Source: Chloroflexota bacterium (lineage in GTDB: Bacteria > Chloroflexota > Limnocylindria > Limnocylindrales > CSP1-4). Taken from it: a stretch of 5,596 nt of DNA. The notes below the pieces were generated by a model. The model saw only the letters and a program-made list of their open reading frames with translations. It was not told where the DNA came from and made no database searches. The position numbers were made by a program, and so were the translations under genes. Of the stretch, positions 1 to 5,596 are shown piece after piece. Location: NCBI GenBank assembly GCA_021786915.1, contig JAJYMP010000650.1, positions 1-5,596 on the forward strand. The letters are read 5' to 3'. The stretch's first letter is position 1, and each line of letters begins with the position of its first letter.

Positions 1-1251
1 CGATCGGAGGATCGCGGCGACCGGGACAGCGGGGTAGATGTAGCGGTCGTACAGGCCGTTCATCGAGCCGAAGGCTGCCAGGCCGCCTGCGTAGAGCACC
101 AGGAAGATGAGGAGCGGGCCCTCGCGGCTGCGCGCGACCCGGACGACCGCCGAGCGGGCGCCCCGCAGCGACCCGACGCCGGCCCAGCGGCGCTGGACCC
201 AGCGGATGGCGAGCGTCGCGGCGAGGATCCCCGCCAGCAGGGCCAGCTGCTGCTCCAGGGCCCAGGCCCGTGCCGGGATGACGGCCTCCCGTGTCCCGCT
301 GAGCACCGCGTCGGGGGCTCCCCCGGCGGTCGCGAGATAGCCCCACAGGAACGGCCCCTCCGGCGCGAGCACCATGATCAGGGCGACGAGGCCGACGGCG
401 GCCAGGACGTGGACCGGGTCCAGGGAGCGGATCCTCCGGCCGACGGCGAGGATGCTCGCCGGCAGCAGCGCGGCGGCGAGCGTCAGGAACATGGGCCCCA
501 GCTGGACCGGCAGCGCGAGCGTTGCTGCGGCGGCCACGCTGCGCCCGGGGACGGCGTCCGCGACGAGGAAGACGACGACCACGCCCACCGCGAACACGGC
601 CGAGGCGCTCGCGAGCAGGAGCCGCTGGCCCGGCCGGTTCCCGATCCAAGCGCCCGCCAAGACCGCGACGGGGGCCGCGAGCGCGAACTCGCGGATGCTC
701 AAGGCCAGGACCCCGATCGCGAGGCTCGCGATCAGCGTCAGCCGCCCGCCCTCGCCGTGGATCCACCGGACGCCGAGGAGCAGGCACAGCGCGCCGAGGG
801 CGAACGCGGGCACGTCGGTGGTGAAGCTCGCCGTCTGGCGGGCGAACCCCGGCACGGCGAACACCAGGAGCCCGACGAGCACGGCCGATCCCACGCCCAC
901 GAACCGCCGCGCGAGGAGGTAGGCCGACGCGACGCCCAGGAGCCCCATGACGAGGCCGAACGCGGTGAACGCCCAGGGCATGCCGCCCGACAGCCACAGG
1001 AGCGGCTGGACCAGGAGCAGCTGCCCGACCGACGCCGCGGTGTGCCCGGGCATGTCGATCACGCCGGTCGCGTGCAGGCTCGCGGCCCCGCGCACGTAGA
1101 CCCATTCGTCGCCGCCCGGGATGCCGATCGCCCCGGACGCGGCGGCGAGCCACAGCGGGACGCCGGCGGCGAGCGCGCCGAGCGCCGCCACGGCCGTGAG
1201 GTCGCGCCGCCGCTCGATCACGTCGGCGGGGTCCCGTCGCACCGCGGTCAC
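1..1251 (-). CDS. GT-C membrane glycosyltransferase, ArnT/PMT-like, paralogue of the gene upstream (C-terminus cut by window edge)
   Basis: This frame stays open from a GTG at 1251 to the left window edge, giving 417 codons without a stop, so the C-terminus is missing. The protein is strongly hydrophobic. It has a first membrane segment at about residues 18-38, then an acidic first-loop motif G-D-E-W-V-Y (D48, E49), which is where GT-C enzymes place their catalytic acidic residues. Further motifs are T-T-D-V-P (145-148), S-I-R-E-F (185-189) and a late Y-D-R-Y-I-Y-P (401-407) resembling the RYL-P element of ArnT/PMT-type transferases. By family knowledge it would move a sugar from a polyprenyl-phosphate carrier to an envelope acceptor; the substrate is unknown. 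It aligns over its whole visible length with the 2918-1248 product, with only small gaps. The GTG overlaps that gene's TGA (GTGA), with no clear Shine-Dalgarno, so translation is probably coupled. A downstream in-frame GTG at codon 4 is a less likely start. Confidence 0.9.
   Translation of the reverse strand, partial: MTAVRRDPADVIERRRDLTAVAALGALAAGVPLWLAAASGAIGIPGGDEWVYVRGAASLHATGVIDMPGHTAASVGQLLLVQPLLWLSGGMPWAFTAFGLVMGLLGVASAYLLARRFVGVGSAVLVGLLVFAVPGFARQTASFTTDVPAFALGALCLLLGVRWIHGEGGRLTLIASLAIGVLALSIREFALAAPVAVLAGAWIGNRPGQRLLLASASAVFAVGVVVVFLVADAVPGRSVAAAATLALPVQLGPMFLTLAAALLPASILAVGRRIRSLDPVHVLAAVGLVALIMVLAPEGPFLWGYLATAGGAPDAVLSGTREAVIPARAWALEQQLALLAGILAATLAIRWVQRRWAGVGSLRGARSAVVRVARSREGPLLIFLVLYAGGLAAFGSMNGLYDRYIYPAVPVAAILRS
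1248..1251 (-). other. GTGA stop/start overlap coupling the two ArnT-like genes
   Basis: The TGA of the upstream gene (1250-1248) and the GTG of the downstream gene (1251-1249) share bases. Upstream of the GTG the sequence is C-rich with no Shine-Dalgarno, so ribosomes finishing the first gene probably restart here. This supports co-transcription and matched expression of the two paralogues. Confidence 0.75.
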
Positions 1252-2918
1252 GCCGGGGGCGCCGGGCACCCGGCGGCGGTGGAGCCGTACAGGTACAGCG
1301 GCTGGCCGGGACCGACGTAGAGGTACAGGCGGTAGGCGGCACTGTCAGTTCGGAGGAGCACGAAGCCGGGCACCGGGAGCCGGTCGTTCGAGACGTAGGC
1401 GCACGGCGGGCTCGTCATGAACATGTCGTCATACCAGGCCACCCCGAGCGCGGGTCGAACGACATTGGCGTGCATGCCGGCGTGGAAGCCCACCCAGTCG
1501 TAGCCGGCGTCGACCGTCGCGGGCGCGTAGCCCAGCGCCACCGCGGCCTCGCCCGCCCGCCAGCGCGCCGCGTCGTAGGCGAACGAGTTGGTCGTGATCA
1601 GGATGGCCGATGCGCCGAGCCACGCGAGCGCGGCGTACTGCAGGGGCCGGGTGCCCCGCCGCACCCTGCCCGCCGTCTCCCGCAGGAGGATGATCGCCGC
1701 CGCCGGGATCATCGGGTACAGGTAGCGGTCGAGCGGGTAGGAGCGCATCCAGACGACGATCGCCAGTTCGCCTGCGTACCCGACCAGGAAGAGCAGGAGG
1801 GGCGCCGACGGCAGCCGGCCAACCTCGAGAACCCGCGCCCACAGGATCGACGGGGTGCGGGCGCCCGTGAGCCGCCGCTGCGCCCAGCGTGCGGTGAGCG
1901 TCGCCATCAGGGCGGCCGCCATCAGCGCGAGCGCCTGCGAGAGCGCCCAGGCCGCGGGGGCGATGACGGGCTGGCGCCGGCCGCTCAGGAGGGCGTTGCC
2001 GACGAGGCCGTCCGCCATCCAGAACTGCCCGACAAGCGGCCCGGCCGTCGGGATCACGAACGCGATGACCACGAGCCCGGAGCCCAGGAGCAGGTGCATC
2101 GGCGTCAGGCTGTCGAGGCGTCGGGAAACCGCCGGGATCAACGCCGGCAGCAGGACCGCGGCGAGGGTGGTGAGTGCGGGGCCCATCAGGTAGAGGTTGA
2201 TGGGATCCGGTGGCGCGATCCCCCCGTTGAGCGCCAGAGAGCGCACGCTCGCGAGGAGCGCGGCGACGGCGACGACGGCCAGGGCGGAGACGGCGAGCAG
2301 GAAGCCTCGCTCTCCGGGCCGGCTGCGCACCCAGGACACGATCAGGATGGCCGCCGGCGCTGCGAACGCGAACTCCCGCACGCTGATCGCCAGCAGGCCG
2401 ACCGCGAGCGAGGCCACGAGCTCGGCGCGACGTCCACGCCGGAGCCATCGGACGCCCAGGAGCAGCGACAGCGTGGTGAGCGCGAACATGGGCACGTCGG
2501 TCATGAACCCGGCCGACTGCCGGGCGAAACCCGGGAACGCGATCACGAGGACGGCGGCCGTTGCCGATGACGCCCACCCGAGGTACTGCCGCGCGAGGAG
2601 GTACGCGGCGACGATCCCGATGGCCGCCATCACGAGCCCGAAGGCCGAGTGGGCCCAGCTCGCCCCGCCTGACAGCCAGAGCAGCGGCTGCGCAAGGACG
2701 ATCTGCCCGACGGCTGACGCCGTGTGCGATGGCATCGTGATCGTGCCGGTCCGGTAGAGGCTGTCGGCCCCGAGCGCGTAGACCCACTCGTCGTTGCTGG
2801 GCACCCCGATCGCGCCGGCCGCGGCGGCCATGGCCAGGGGCGCCGCCACGCCGAGCAGCAACAGAACCACCAGCACCGCGAGGTCGCGTCGGCCGAGACG
2901 CGCTATCACCCTGGGCAT
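1248..2918 (-). CDS. GT-C membrane glycosyltransferase, ArnT/PMT (GT39/GT83)-like
   Basis: The product is 556 aa from the ATG at 2918, typical in length for this superfamily. Seen: a first membrane segment at about 13-35; an acidic first-loop motif S-N-D-E-W-V-Y (D43, E44); an F-A-R-Q segment followed by T-D-V-P (140-143); V-R-E-F (180-183); about ten or more hydrophobic segments up to about residue 440; and L-D-R-Y-L-Y-P (396-401) before a hydrophobic helix. Residues about 442-556 form a soluble tail, presumably extracytoplasmic, with two cysteines (C506, C551) that could pair. By family, it would transfer a sugar from a polyprenyl-phosphate donor to an envelope glycolipid, glycan or protein; the substrate is not readable. 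The frame extends 22 codons upstream to a TTG at 2984 (GTG at 2981), but I prefer the ATG because similarity to the downstream paralogue begins just after it and the extension is charged with no hydrophobic character. The ATG has no good Shine-Dalgarno, so the start is less certain than the gene. Confidence 0.93.
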   Translation of the reverse strand: MPRVIARLGRRDLAVLVVLLLLGVAAPLAMAAAAGAIGVPSNDEWVYALGADSLYRTGTITMPSHTASAVGQIVLAQPLLWLSGGASWAHSAFGLVMAAIGIVAAYLLARQYLGWASSATAAVLVIAFPGFARQSAGFMTDVPMFALTTLSLLLGVRWLRRGRRAELVASLAVGLLAISVREFAFAAPAAILIVSWVRSRPGERGFLLAVSALAVVAVAALLASVRSLALNGGIAPPDPINLYLMGPALTTLAAVLLPALIPAVSRRLDSLTPMHLLLGSGLVVIAFVIPTAGPLVGQFWMADGLVGNALLSGRRQPVIAPAAWALSQALALMAAALMATLTARWAQRRLTGARTPSILWARVLEVGRLPSAPLLLFLVGYAGELAIVVWMRSYPLDRYLYPMIPAAAIILLRETAGRVRRGTRPLQYAALAWLGASAILITTNSFAYDAARWRAGEAAVALGYAPATVDAGYDWVGFHAGMHANVVRPALGVAWYDDMFMTSPPCAYVSNDRLPVPGFVLLRTDSAAYRLYLYVGPGQPLYLYGSTAAGCPAPPA

Positions 2919-3135
2919 GCCCGACCGGTGGAGCCGGGGCCGTTCGGCGTTGACGCGGGCGCCACGGGCTGGCTCGTCCACCAACCAAGGTCCGGCGTCA
3001 CCGCACTCCCCTCTGCCTCTCCGCGCCGACCCTGCCCGCCTTCGGCCCGCGCCTGATGGACGAGCGGCGCGTCGCCGTTCCGCACGCGCGGGCCAGCGTC
3101 GGACGACCTCGGCAGTGTACGCGGGAGCCGCAGGC
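2919..3135 (-). other. Gap between the GT87 pair and the ArnT-like pair, possible leader region
   Basis: This is the only sizeable non-coding stretch between minus-strand genes. The plus strand holds no convincing gene here. On the minus strand a TAnnnT hexamer (TACACT, 3119-3114) could be a -10 box for the downstream pair, which would give a leader of about 190 nt, but no -35 is visible. A purine-rich run (3025-3006, with GAGG and GGGG) precedes a GTG at 3001 that opens a 31-codon frame ending at 2906, inside the start of the next gene. The upstream half is otherwise unremarkable. The two gene pairs may be separate units or one operon with an internal gap. Confidence 0.4.
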
Positions 3136-3137
3136 TC
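3125..3137 (-). terminator. Weak hairpin at the stop codon of the second GT87 gene
   Basis: GAGCC-TGC-GGCTC on the minus strand forms a perfect five-base stem with a three-base loop, starting within the TGA of the gene ending at 3136. It is not followed by a run of T, so it is a poor match to an intrinsic terminator. It could slow or stabilise the mRNA end, or be chance. Confidence 0.2.
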
Positions 3138-4311
3138 ATCCGCCCGCGAGCGCCGGGGGCAGCGGGGCGGGAGCCGACGAATGGCGGCGGCGCGCTGCCG
3201 CCACGAGCACCCCCACCCCCACCCACAGCAGTGGGGTGAAGCCGATGGCGAGGTCGGCCACGACGGCGGCGATCGCCACGCGCGCTCGAGAGCCCGGCCG
3301 CAGCACCACGAGGGCGATGCCCACCGGGATCAGCGCCACGGGGTAGTGGTACCAGGTCACCGGCAGCACCACGAGCGAGGCGGTGATGGCGATGGCGAGG
3401 CTGGCCAGCGGGTCGCGGACGCGGGCTGCGGCGACGGCGGTGGCCCCGATGGCCATGACGGCGACGAGGAGCTGGGCCAGCCGGATCGCCGCGACGTCAA
3501 GCGGGACGAGCTGGCCCAGCAGGGACACCGGGCCCACGTTCCTCGGGTCGACGACCGCCGCGCCCGAGCCGGCCTGCAGGACGACCAGGTAGTCCTGCCA
3601 CGGCCCGGTCCCGCCGATCGCGAGGCTGGCGACGACGAGCACGATCCCCGTCGCCACGGCTGCCACCAGCGTTCGCGCGGCTGGCCCCTGCCGATCCGCG
3701 ACCGCGCGGACCAGCAGCCAGACCAGGAGCGACGCCGGGTGGAGCTTCGCCACCGAGATCACCCCGAGGGCGATCCCTCCCGCGACGGCCTGCCCGCTGG
3801 TCGGCCTGGGCACGCCAACCGCGAGCACCAGCGCGCCGAGCGCCAGCCCGTACCAGGCGTCGAGGTTGCCGAACAGGACGGCCACGACGAAGGGGAGCAG
3901 GAGGGCCGCCATGGCGAGGGTCTTGAGTCCGCTTCGCCATGCCGCCGAACGCCCCCCGGCCAGCCCGATTCGCCAGGCCACCAGCCCCAGTCCAAGCGTG
4001 GCGCCCAGGCCCCACAGGACCAGCACGACGCCATCCGGCAGCCAGGCGAGCAGGGTCATCGCCTGGGCGACCGGCGGCGGATACGAGTAGAAGAGCGACG
4101 CGGCGCCGGGCGAGGTCCCCGCGAGCATCGCCGGGTCGTAGGGGCTCTGGCCGGCGGTCACGCGCCGCGCCGCCTCGAGCAGCAGGGCGAGGTCGAAGCC
4201 CGCCTTGGGGGGCGACGCCTGCCAGAGCATCCAGCCGATGTACAGGATCCCCGCCCAGCCGATGGCCCCCGCCAGGACCCACGCCGCCAGTCCGTCCGCA
4301 GCGCGCCTCAC
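3136..4311 (-). CDS. GT87 (DUF2029)-type membrane glycosyltransferase
   Basis: The product is 391 aa, a normal length for the GT87 family, whose best-known member is the mycobacterial mannosyltransferase PimE. These enzymes use polyprenyl-phosphate sugars outside the membrane. Seen in order: a membrane segment at 9-29; a loop G-F-D (D40, candidate catalytic aspartate) leading to A-G-Q-S-P-Y-D-P; Y-S-Y-P-P-P at 75-80; V-L-F-G-N-L-D (145-151) where the family often has a G-Q/N motif; V-A-K-L-H-P (187-192); N-V-G-P-V-S (258-263); and L-P-V-T-W-Y-H-Y-P (316-324), followed by two or more further membrane helices and a short basic, proline-rich tail. The GTG start at 4311 overlaps the TGA of the upstream GT87 gene (GTGA). 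The frame remains open upstream to 5166, but that part is charged antigene sequence lying under the neighbouring gene and is not coding. Sugar and acceptor are unknown. Confidence 0.92.
   Translation of the reverse strand: MRRAADGLAAWVLAGAIGWAGILYIGWMLWQASPPKAGFDLALLLEAARRVTAGQSPYDPAMLAGTSPGAASLFYSYPPPVAQAMTLLAWLPDGVVLVLWGLGATLGLGLVAWRIGLAGGRSAAWRSGLKTLAMAALLLPFVVAVLFGNLDAWYGLALGALVLAVGVPRPTSGQAVAGGIALGVISVAKLHPASLLVWLLVRAVADRQGPAARTLVAAVATGIVLVVASLAIGGTGPWQDYLVVLQAGSGAAVVDPRNVGPVSLLGQLVPLDVAAIRLAQLLVAVMAIGATAVAAARVRDPLASLAIAITASLVVLPVTWYHYPVALIPVGIALVVLRPGSRARVAIAAVVADLAIGFTPLLWVGVGVLVAAARRRHSSAPAPLPPALAGG
4308..4311 (-). other. GTGA stop/start overlap coupling the two GT87 genes
   Basis: The TGA at 4310-4308 ends the short GT87 gene and the GTG at 4311-4309 begins the full-length one. 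The arrangement is identical to that between the two ArnT-like genes and points to one transcript with translational re-initiation. Confidence 0.75.
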
Positions 4312-5225
4312 GCCATGGCTTCCGAAGGCGCCGCTGCCTCGCTGTCGCCCCGGGCGTGGCGCGAATCCGCGATGGAGGCCAGGAAGGTCATGAACTGGTA
4401 GACGAGCAGCCGCGGGTTCGCGAGCACCGTGAAGGCCACCGCGGCGGCCCACCCGTAGCGGGTCCGGGCGAGGGCGAGGACCGCGATGGCGCCGACGGCG
4501 GCAAGGGCCGCCCAGAGCAGCGGCGAGATCGCGTAGGGCGAGATGTTGCGCACCTCGCCCACCTGCTTGAGCGAGATCGCGGTCACGTAGTCGATGCACG
4601 CCTGCGGCGCGAGCACCAGCTGGACCACCAGCAGGACCACCATGGCGACCACGAAGCGGCGCAGGCCGCGCCAGTCGCGCCGGCCCACCCACCACATCGC
4701 CACGAGCGCTGGGAACAGCTTGATGTTCGCCGCCAGGGCGACGGACCACGGCGTGGCGAACACCATGAACATCGTGAGCAGCACCTGGGCCTGCCCGATG
4801 ACCAGGCACCACGCGATGGGCAGGCCGAGCATGCCGATGGCGAGCCAGGTCTGGGGCCTCCGGACGCCGAGCCGCCAGACGGTGGCCGCGAAGCTCGCCA
4901 GGACGACGACCTCCCAGATGCCCGCCGCGACTGGCCACGGGAGGAGCGCCAGGGGCCGCCACAGGATCGCGAGGAGCGGCGGGTACGGATAGCCCAGCGG
5001 CGTCTCCACGCTCTGGTCGGGCGGATACAGCGGGAGTCCAGCGTTCAGCCGGCCGCCGGCCCAGTAGTACGCCTGGGCATCGTTGAGGGGATCCTTGGCG
5101 AGGTGCAGGATCGTGGTCTCGAGGGCCAGCAGCGCTCCGACGACGCCGGCCGCGAACAGCACCCACCGGACGACGCGCCGCCCCTGCGGCGACAGCCGGA
5201 ACTGGAGACCCGCGGCGGGCAGCAT
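4308..5225 (-). CDS. Short GT87 (DUF2029)-type membrane glycosyltransferase
   Basis: The product is 305 aa from the ATG at 5225. Seen: a membrane segment at about 19-42; P-L-N-D-A-Q-A-Y-Y (46-54, with D49 the candidate catalytic aspartate) then A-G-L-P-L-Y; Y-P-Y-P-P-L (79-84); V-I-G-Q-A-Q (142-147); A-N-I-K-L-F-P (166-172); R-N-I-S-P-Y (226-231); and L-A-N-P-R-L-L-V-Y (268-276). This is the GT87 motif order. The protein ends soon after that last motif with a hydrophilic tail, while the neighbouring GT87 protein continues for roughly 70 residues with more helices, so it lacks the final helices of a full-length member. I see no continuing hydrophobic frame beyond the stop, so a recent frameshift is unlikely. 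A GTG at 5234 is in frame but sits inside the predicted -10 box; the ATG lies 7 nt after that box and fits a leaderless start. It is the first gene of the minus-strand run and is coupled to the next by a GTGA overlap. Confidence 0.9.
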   Translation of the reverse strand: MLPAAGLQFRLSPQGRRVVRWVLFAAGVVGALLALETTILHLAKDPLNDAQAYYWAGGRLNAGLPLYPPDQSVETPLGYPYPPLLAILWRPLALLPWPVAAGIWEVVVLASFAATVWRLGVRRPQTWLAIGMLGLPIAWCLVIGQAQVLLTMFMVFATPWSVALAANIKLFPALVAMWWVGRRDWRGLRRFVVAMVVLLVVQLVLAPQACIDYVTAISLKQVGEVRNISPYAISPLLWAALAAVGAIAVLALARTRYGWAAAVAFTVLANPRLLVYQFMTFLASIADSRHARGDSEAAAPSEAMA

Positions 5226-5232
5226 GCCTCGC

Positions 5233-5238
5233 ACTCTA
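5233..5238 (-). promoter_or_regulatory. Putative -10 box for the minus-strand GT87 pair, leaderless type
   Basis: The minus strand reads TAGAGT, a TAnnnT hexamer, with seven bases between it and the ATG at 5225. Transcription from such a box would begin at or next to the A of that ATG, giving a leaderless mRNA. No recognisable -35 element is seen about 17 bp upstream. The nearest purine stretch (GAGG) is one base from the ATG, too close to act as a normal Shine-Dalgarno. The call rests on motif and spacing only. Confidence 0.5.
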
Positions 5239-5271
5239 CGCTGCGTGCCGAGCCATGGCGGTGGCCGTTTC

Positions 5272-5287
5272 GTACCCCTTCGGGGAC
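5272..5287. repeat. Small GC hairpin / inverted repeat in the divergent spacer
   Basis: CCCC-TTC-GGGG can pair as a four-base stem, extended by a GT/AC pair on the outside if one A (5274) is bulged. It lies between the two divergent -10 boxes and overlaps the place where a -35 for the plus-strand gene would be. It could be a small operator or chance in GC-rich DNA; short stems like this are common at this base composition. Confidence 0.3.
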
Positions 5288-5301
5288 CCCTCGCGCGATG
5301 C

Positions 5302-5307
5302 TAGGCT
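5302..5307 (+). promoter_or_regulatory. Putative -10 box for the plus-strand glycosyltransferase gene, leaderless type
   Basis: The plus strand reads TAGGCT (TAnnnT), nine bases before the GTG at 5317, so initiation would fall close to the start codon. The first three bases are also the in-frame TAG that bars an upstream start. A possible -35 region at the right distance (TTCGGG, 5279-5284) matches the TTGACA consensus poorly and lies inside the small hairpin at 5272-5287. The intervening bases contain no Shine-Dalgarno. Confidence 0.45.
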
Positions 5308-5316
5308 GCACCGGCC

Positions 5317-5596
5317 GTGCGGATCCCGATTGCGCTCTACCTCCTCGCGCTGGCGGTCCGGCTCGTCCTCGTGGGCGGGTTCGCCGATCCCGCGTACCCG
5401 GATTCGTTCTACTACGTGGACGTTGCCCGCCAACTCGCGGCCGGCCACGGGTTCAACATCGACGTCCTGTGGATCTTCGCGGAGGTCGGCGGCCACATCC
5501 CAGCCAACCCGGTCCTGCCAATCCCGTCCAACGCGCACTGGATGCCGCTGGCGTCGATCGTCCAGGTCCCGTTCATCTGGCTGCTGGGCCCCACGG
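5317..5596 (+). CDS. GT-C-like membrane glycosyltransferase, N-terminal fragment (cut by window edge)
   Basis: An open frame from the GTG at 5317 runs to the right window edge (93 codons plus one base). It begins with a hydrophobic helix at about residues 3-20. A loop with P-D-S-F-Y-Y-V-D-V-A (28-37) and L-A-A-G-H-G-F (40-46) follows. This is the usual first-loop pattern of polyprenyl-phosphate-dependent GT-C transferases, an acidic residue followed by A-x-x-L-x-x-G-x-G. A second element, H-W-M-P-L-A-S (74-80), leads into another hydrophobic segment. An in-frame TAG at 5302-5304 rules out any start further upstream, and 5305-5316 holds no purine-rich Shine-Dalgarno, so GTG 5317 is the first possible common start. 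Third positions are almost all G or C, as in the minus-strand genes. The opposite strand also has open frames here, but they are charged and do not resemble any family. Family membership is inferred from motifs in 93 residues, so the exact GT family is uncertain. Confidence 0.85.
   Translation, partial: MRIPIALYLLALAVRLVLVGGFADPAYPDSFYYVDVARQLAAGHGFNIDVLWIFAEVGGHIPANPVLPIPSNAHWMPLASIVQVPFIWLLGPT

Larger units (their letters stand above)
1..2918 (-). repeat. Tandem gene duplication (two diverged copies in direct orientation)
   Basis: The two ArnT-like products align end to end over the roughly 415 residues visible in both. In the best block, from G-A-I-G before the D-E-W-V-Y motif through A-Y-L-L-A-R, I count by hand about 51 identities in 79 positions. 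The middle is more diverged. The similarity shows at the DNA level too, for example around 985-1015 against 2668-2698. The copies share motif order and spacing, so this is gene duplication with divergence and not a shared domain only. Confidence 0.85.

Noticed and set aside
409..1320. Plus-strand open frame of 303 codons
   Set aside because: It is antisense to the ArnT-like paralogue that runs off the left edge; charged, repetitive composition and no family signal.
1470..2570. Plus-strand open frame of 366 codons
   Set aside because: It is antisense to the 556-aa glycosyltransferase and has the same low-complexity charged composition, with no recognisable motif.
2919..2984. TTG (2984) or GTG (2981) as the start of the 556-aa gene
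   Set aside because: There is no Shine-Dalgarno, the added residues are charged, and similarity to the downstream paralogue begins only after the ATG at 2918. It cannot be fully excluded.
1429..2988. Minus-strand open frame of 519 codons overlapping the 556-aa gene in another frame
   Set aside because: It is rich in R, G, P and A with no membrane segments, while the other frame gives a conserved membrane protein with a paralogue next door.
2794..4401. Long plus-strand open frame of 535 codons
   Set aside because: It lies opposite two well-supported minus-strand genes. Its translation is dominated by R, G, Q, H, D and E without any domain or membrane pattern, as expected for the antisense of GC-rich membrane-protein genes.
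4312..5166. A 285-codon N-terminal extension of the second GT87 gene
   Set aside because: The frame is open but charged and without hydrophobic helices, and it lies entirely within the preceding GT87 gene. The GTG at 4311 overlapping the TGA gives a normal GT87 N-terminus.
5252..5259. GCCATGGC palindrome in the divergent spacer as an operator
   Set aside because: The same eight bases recur at 4312-4319 and a similar palindrome occurs near 2824-2832, inside genes, so it is likely chance in this base composition.
5236..5594. Minus-strand open frames opposite the right-edge gene
   Set aside because: They are charged and motif-free, whereas the plus-strand frame from 5317 gives a hydrophobic helix and a GT-C first-loop motif.

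Overview
The window is very GC-rich. G or C dominates the third codon position of every gene called, and alternative starts (GTG) are frequent. This fits a high-GC bacterium such as an actinobacterium or a high-GC Chloroflexota lineage, but no marker gene here fixes the taxon. There are no RNA genes, mobile elements or CRISPR arrays.

Nearly all of the sequence encodes polytopic membrane glycosyltransferases of the GT-C type. These enzymes use polyprenyl-phosphate-linked sugars on the outer face of the cytoplasmic membrane. On the minus strand, in transcription order, lie two GT87 (DUF2029)-type genes (5225-4308 and 4311-3136). After a gap of about 217 bp come two ArnT/PMT (GT39/GT83)-like genes that are clear tandem paralogues (2918-1248 and 1251 to beyond the left edge). 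Within each pair the genes overlap by the four bases GTGA, so each pair looks translationally coupled. On the plus strand a fifth GT-C-like gene starts at 5317 and runs off the right edge.

The short divergent spacer (5226-5316) carries a TAnnnT -10-like hexamer facing each way, 7 and 9 nt before the chosen start codons. No usable Shine-Dalgarno sequence is visible, which suggests leaderless transcripts in both directions. A small GC hairpin lies between them.

The five genes probably act in assembling or decorating a cell-envelope glycan, glycolipid or glycoprotein. Neither the sugar nor the acceptor can be read from the sequence. No sugar-nucleotide, lipid-carrier, flippase or polymerase gene is present in the window. 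I see no radically new system. The points worth a second look are the tandem duplication, the unequal GT87 pair, the divergent leaderless promoters and the long leader before the third minus-strand gene.
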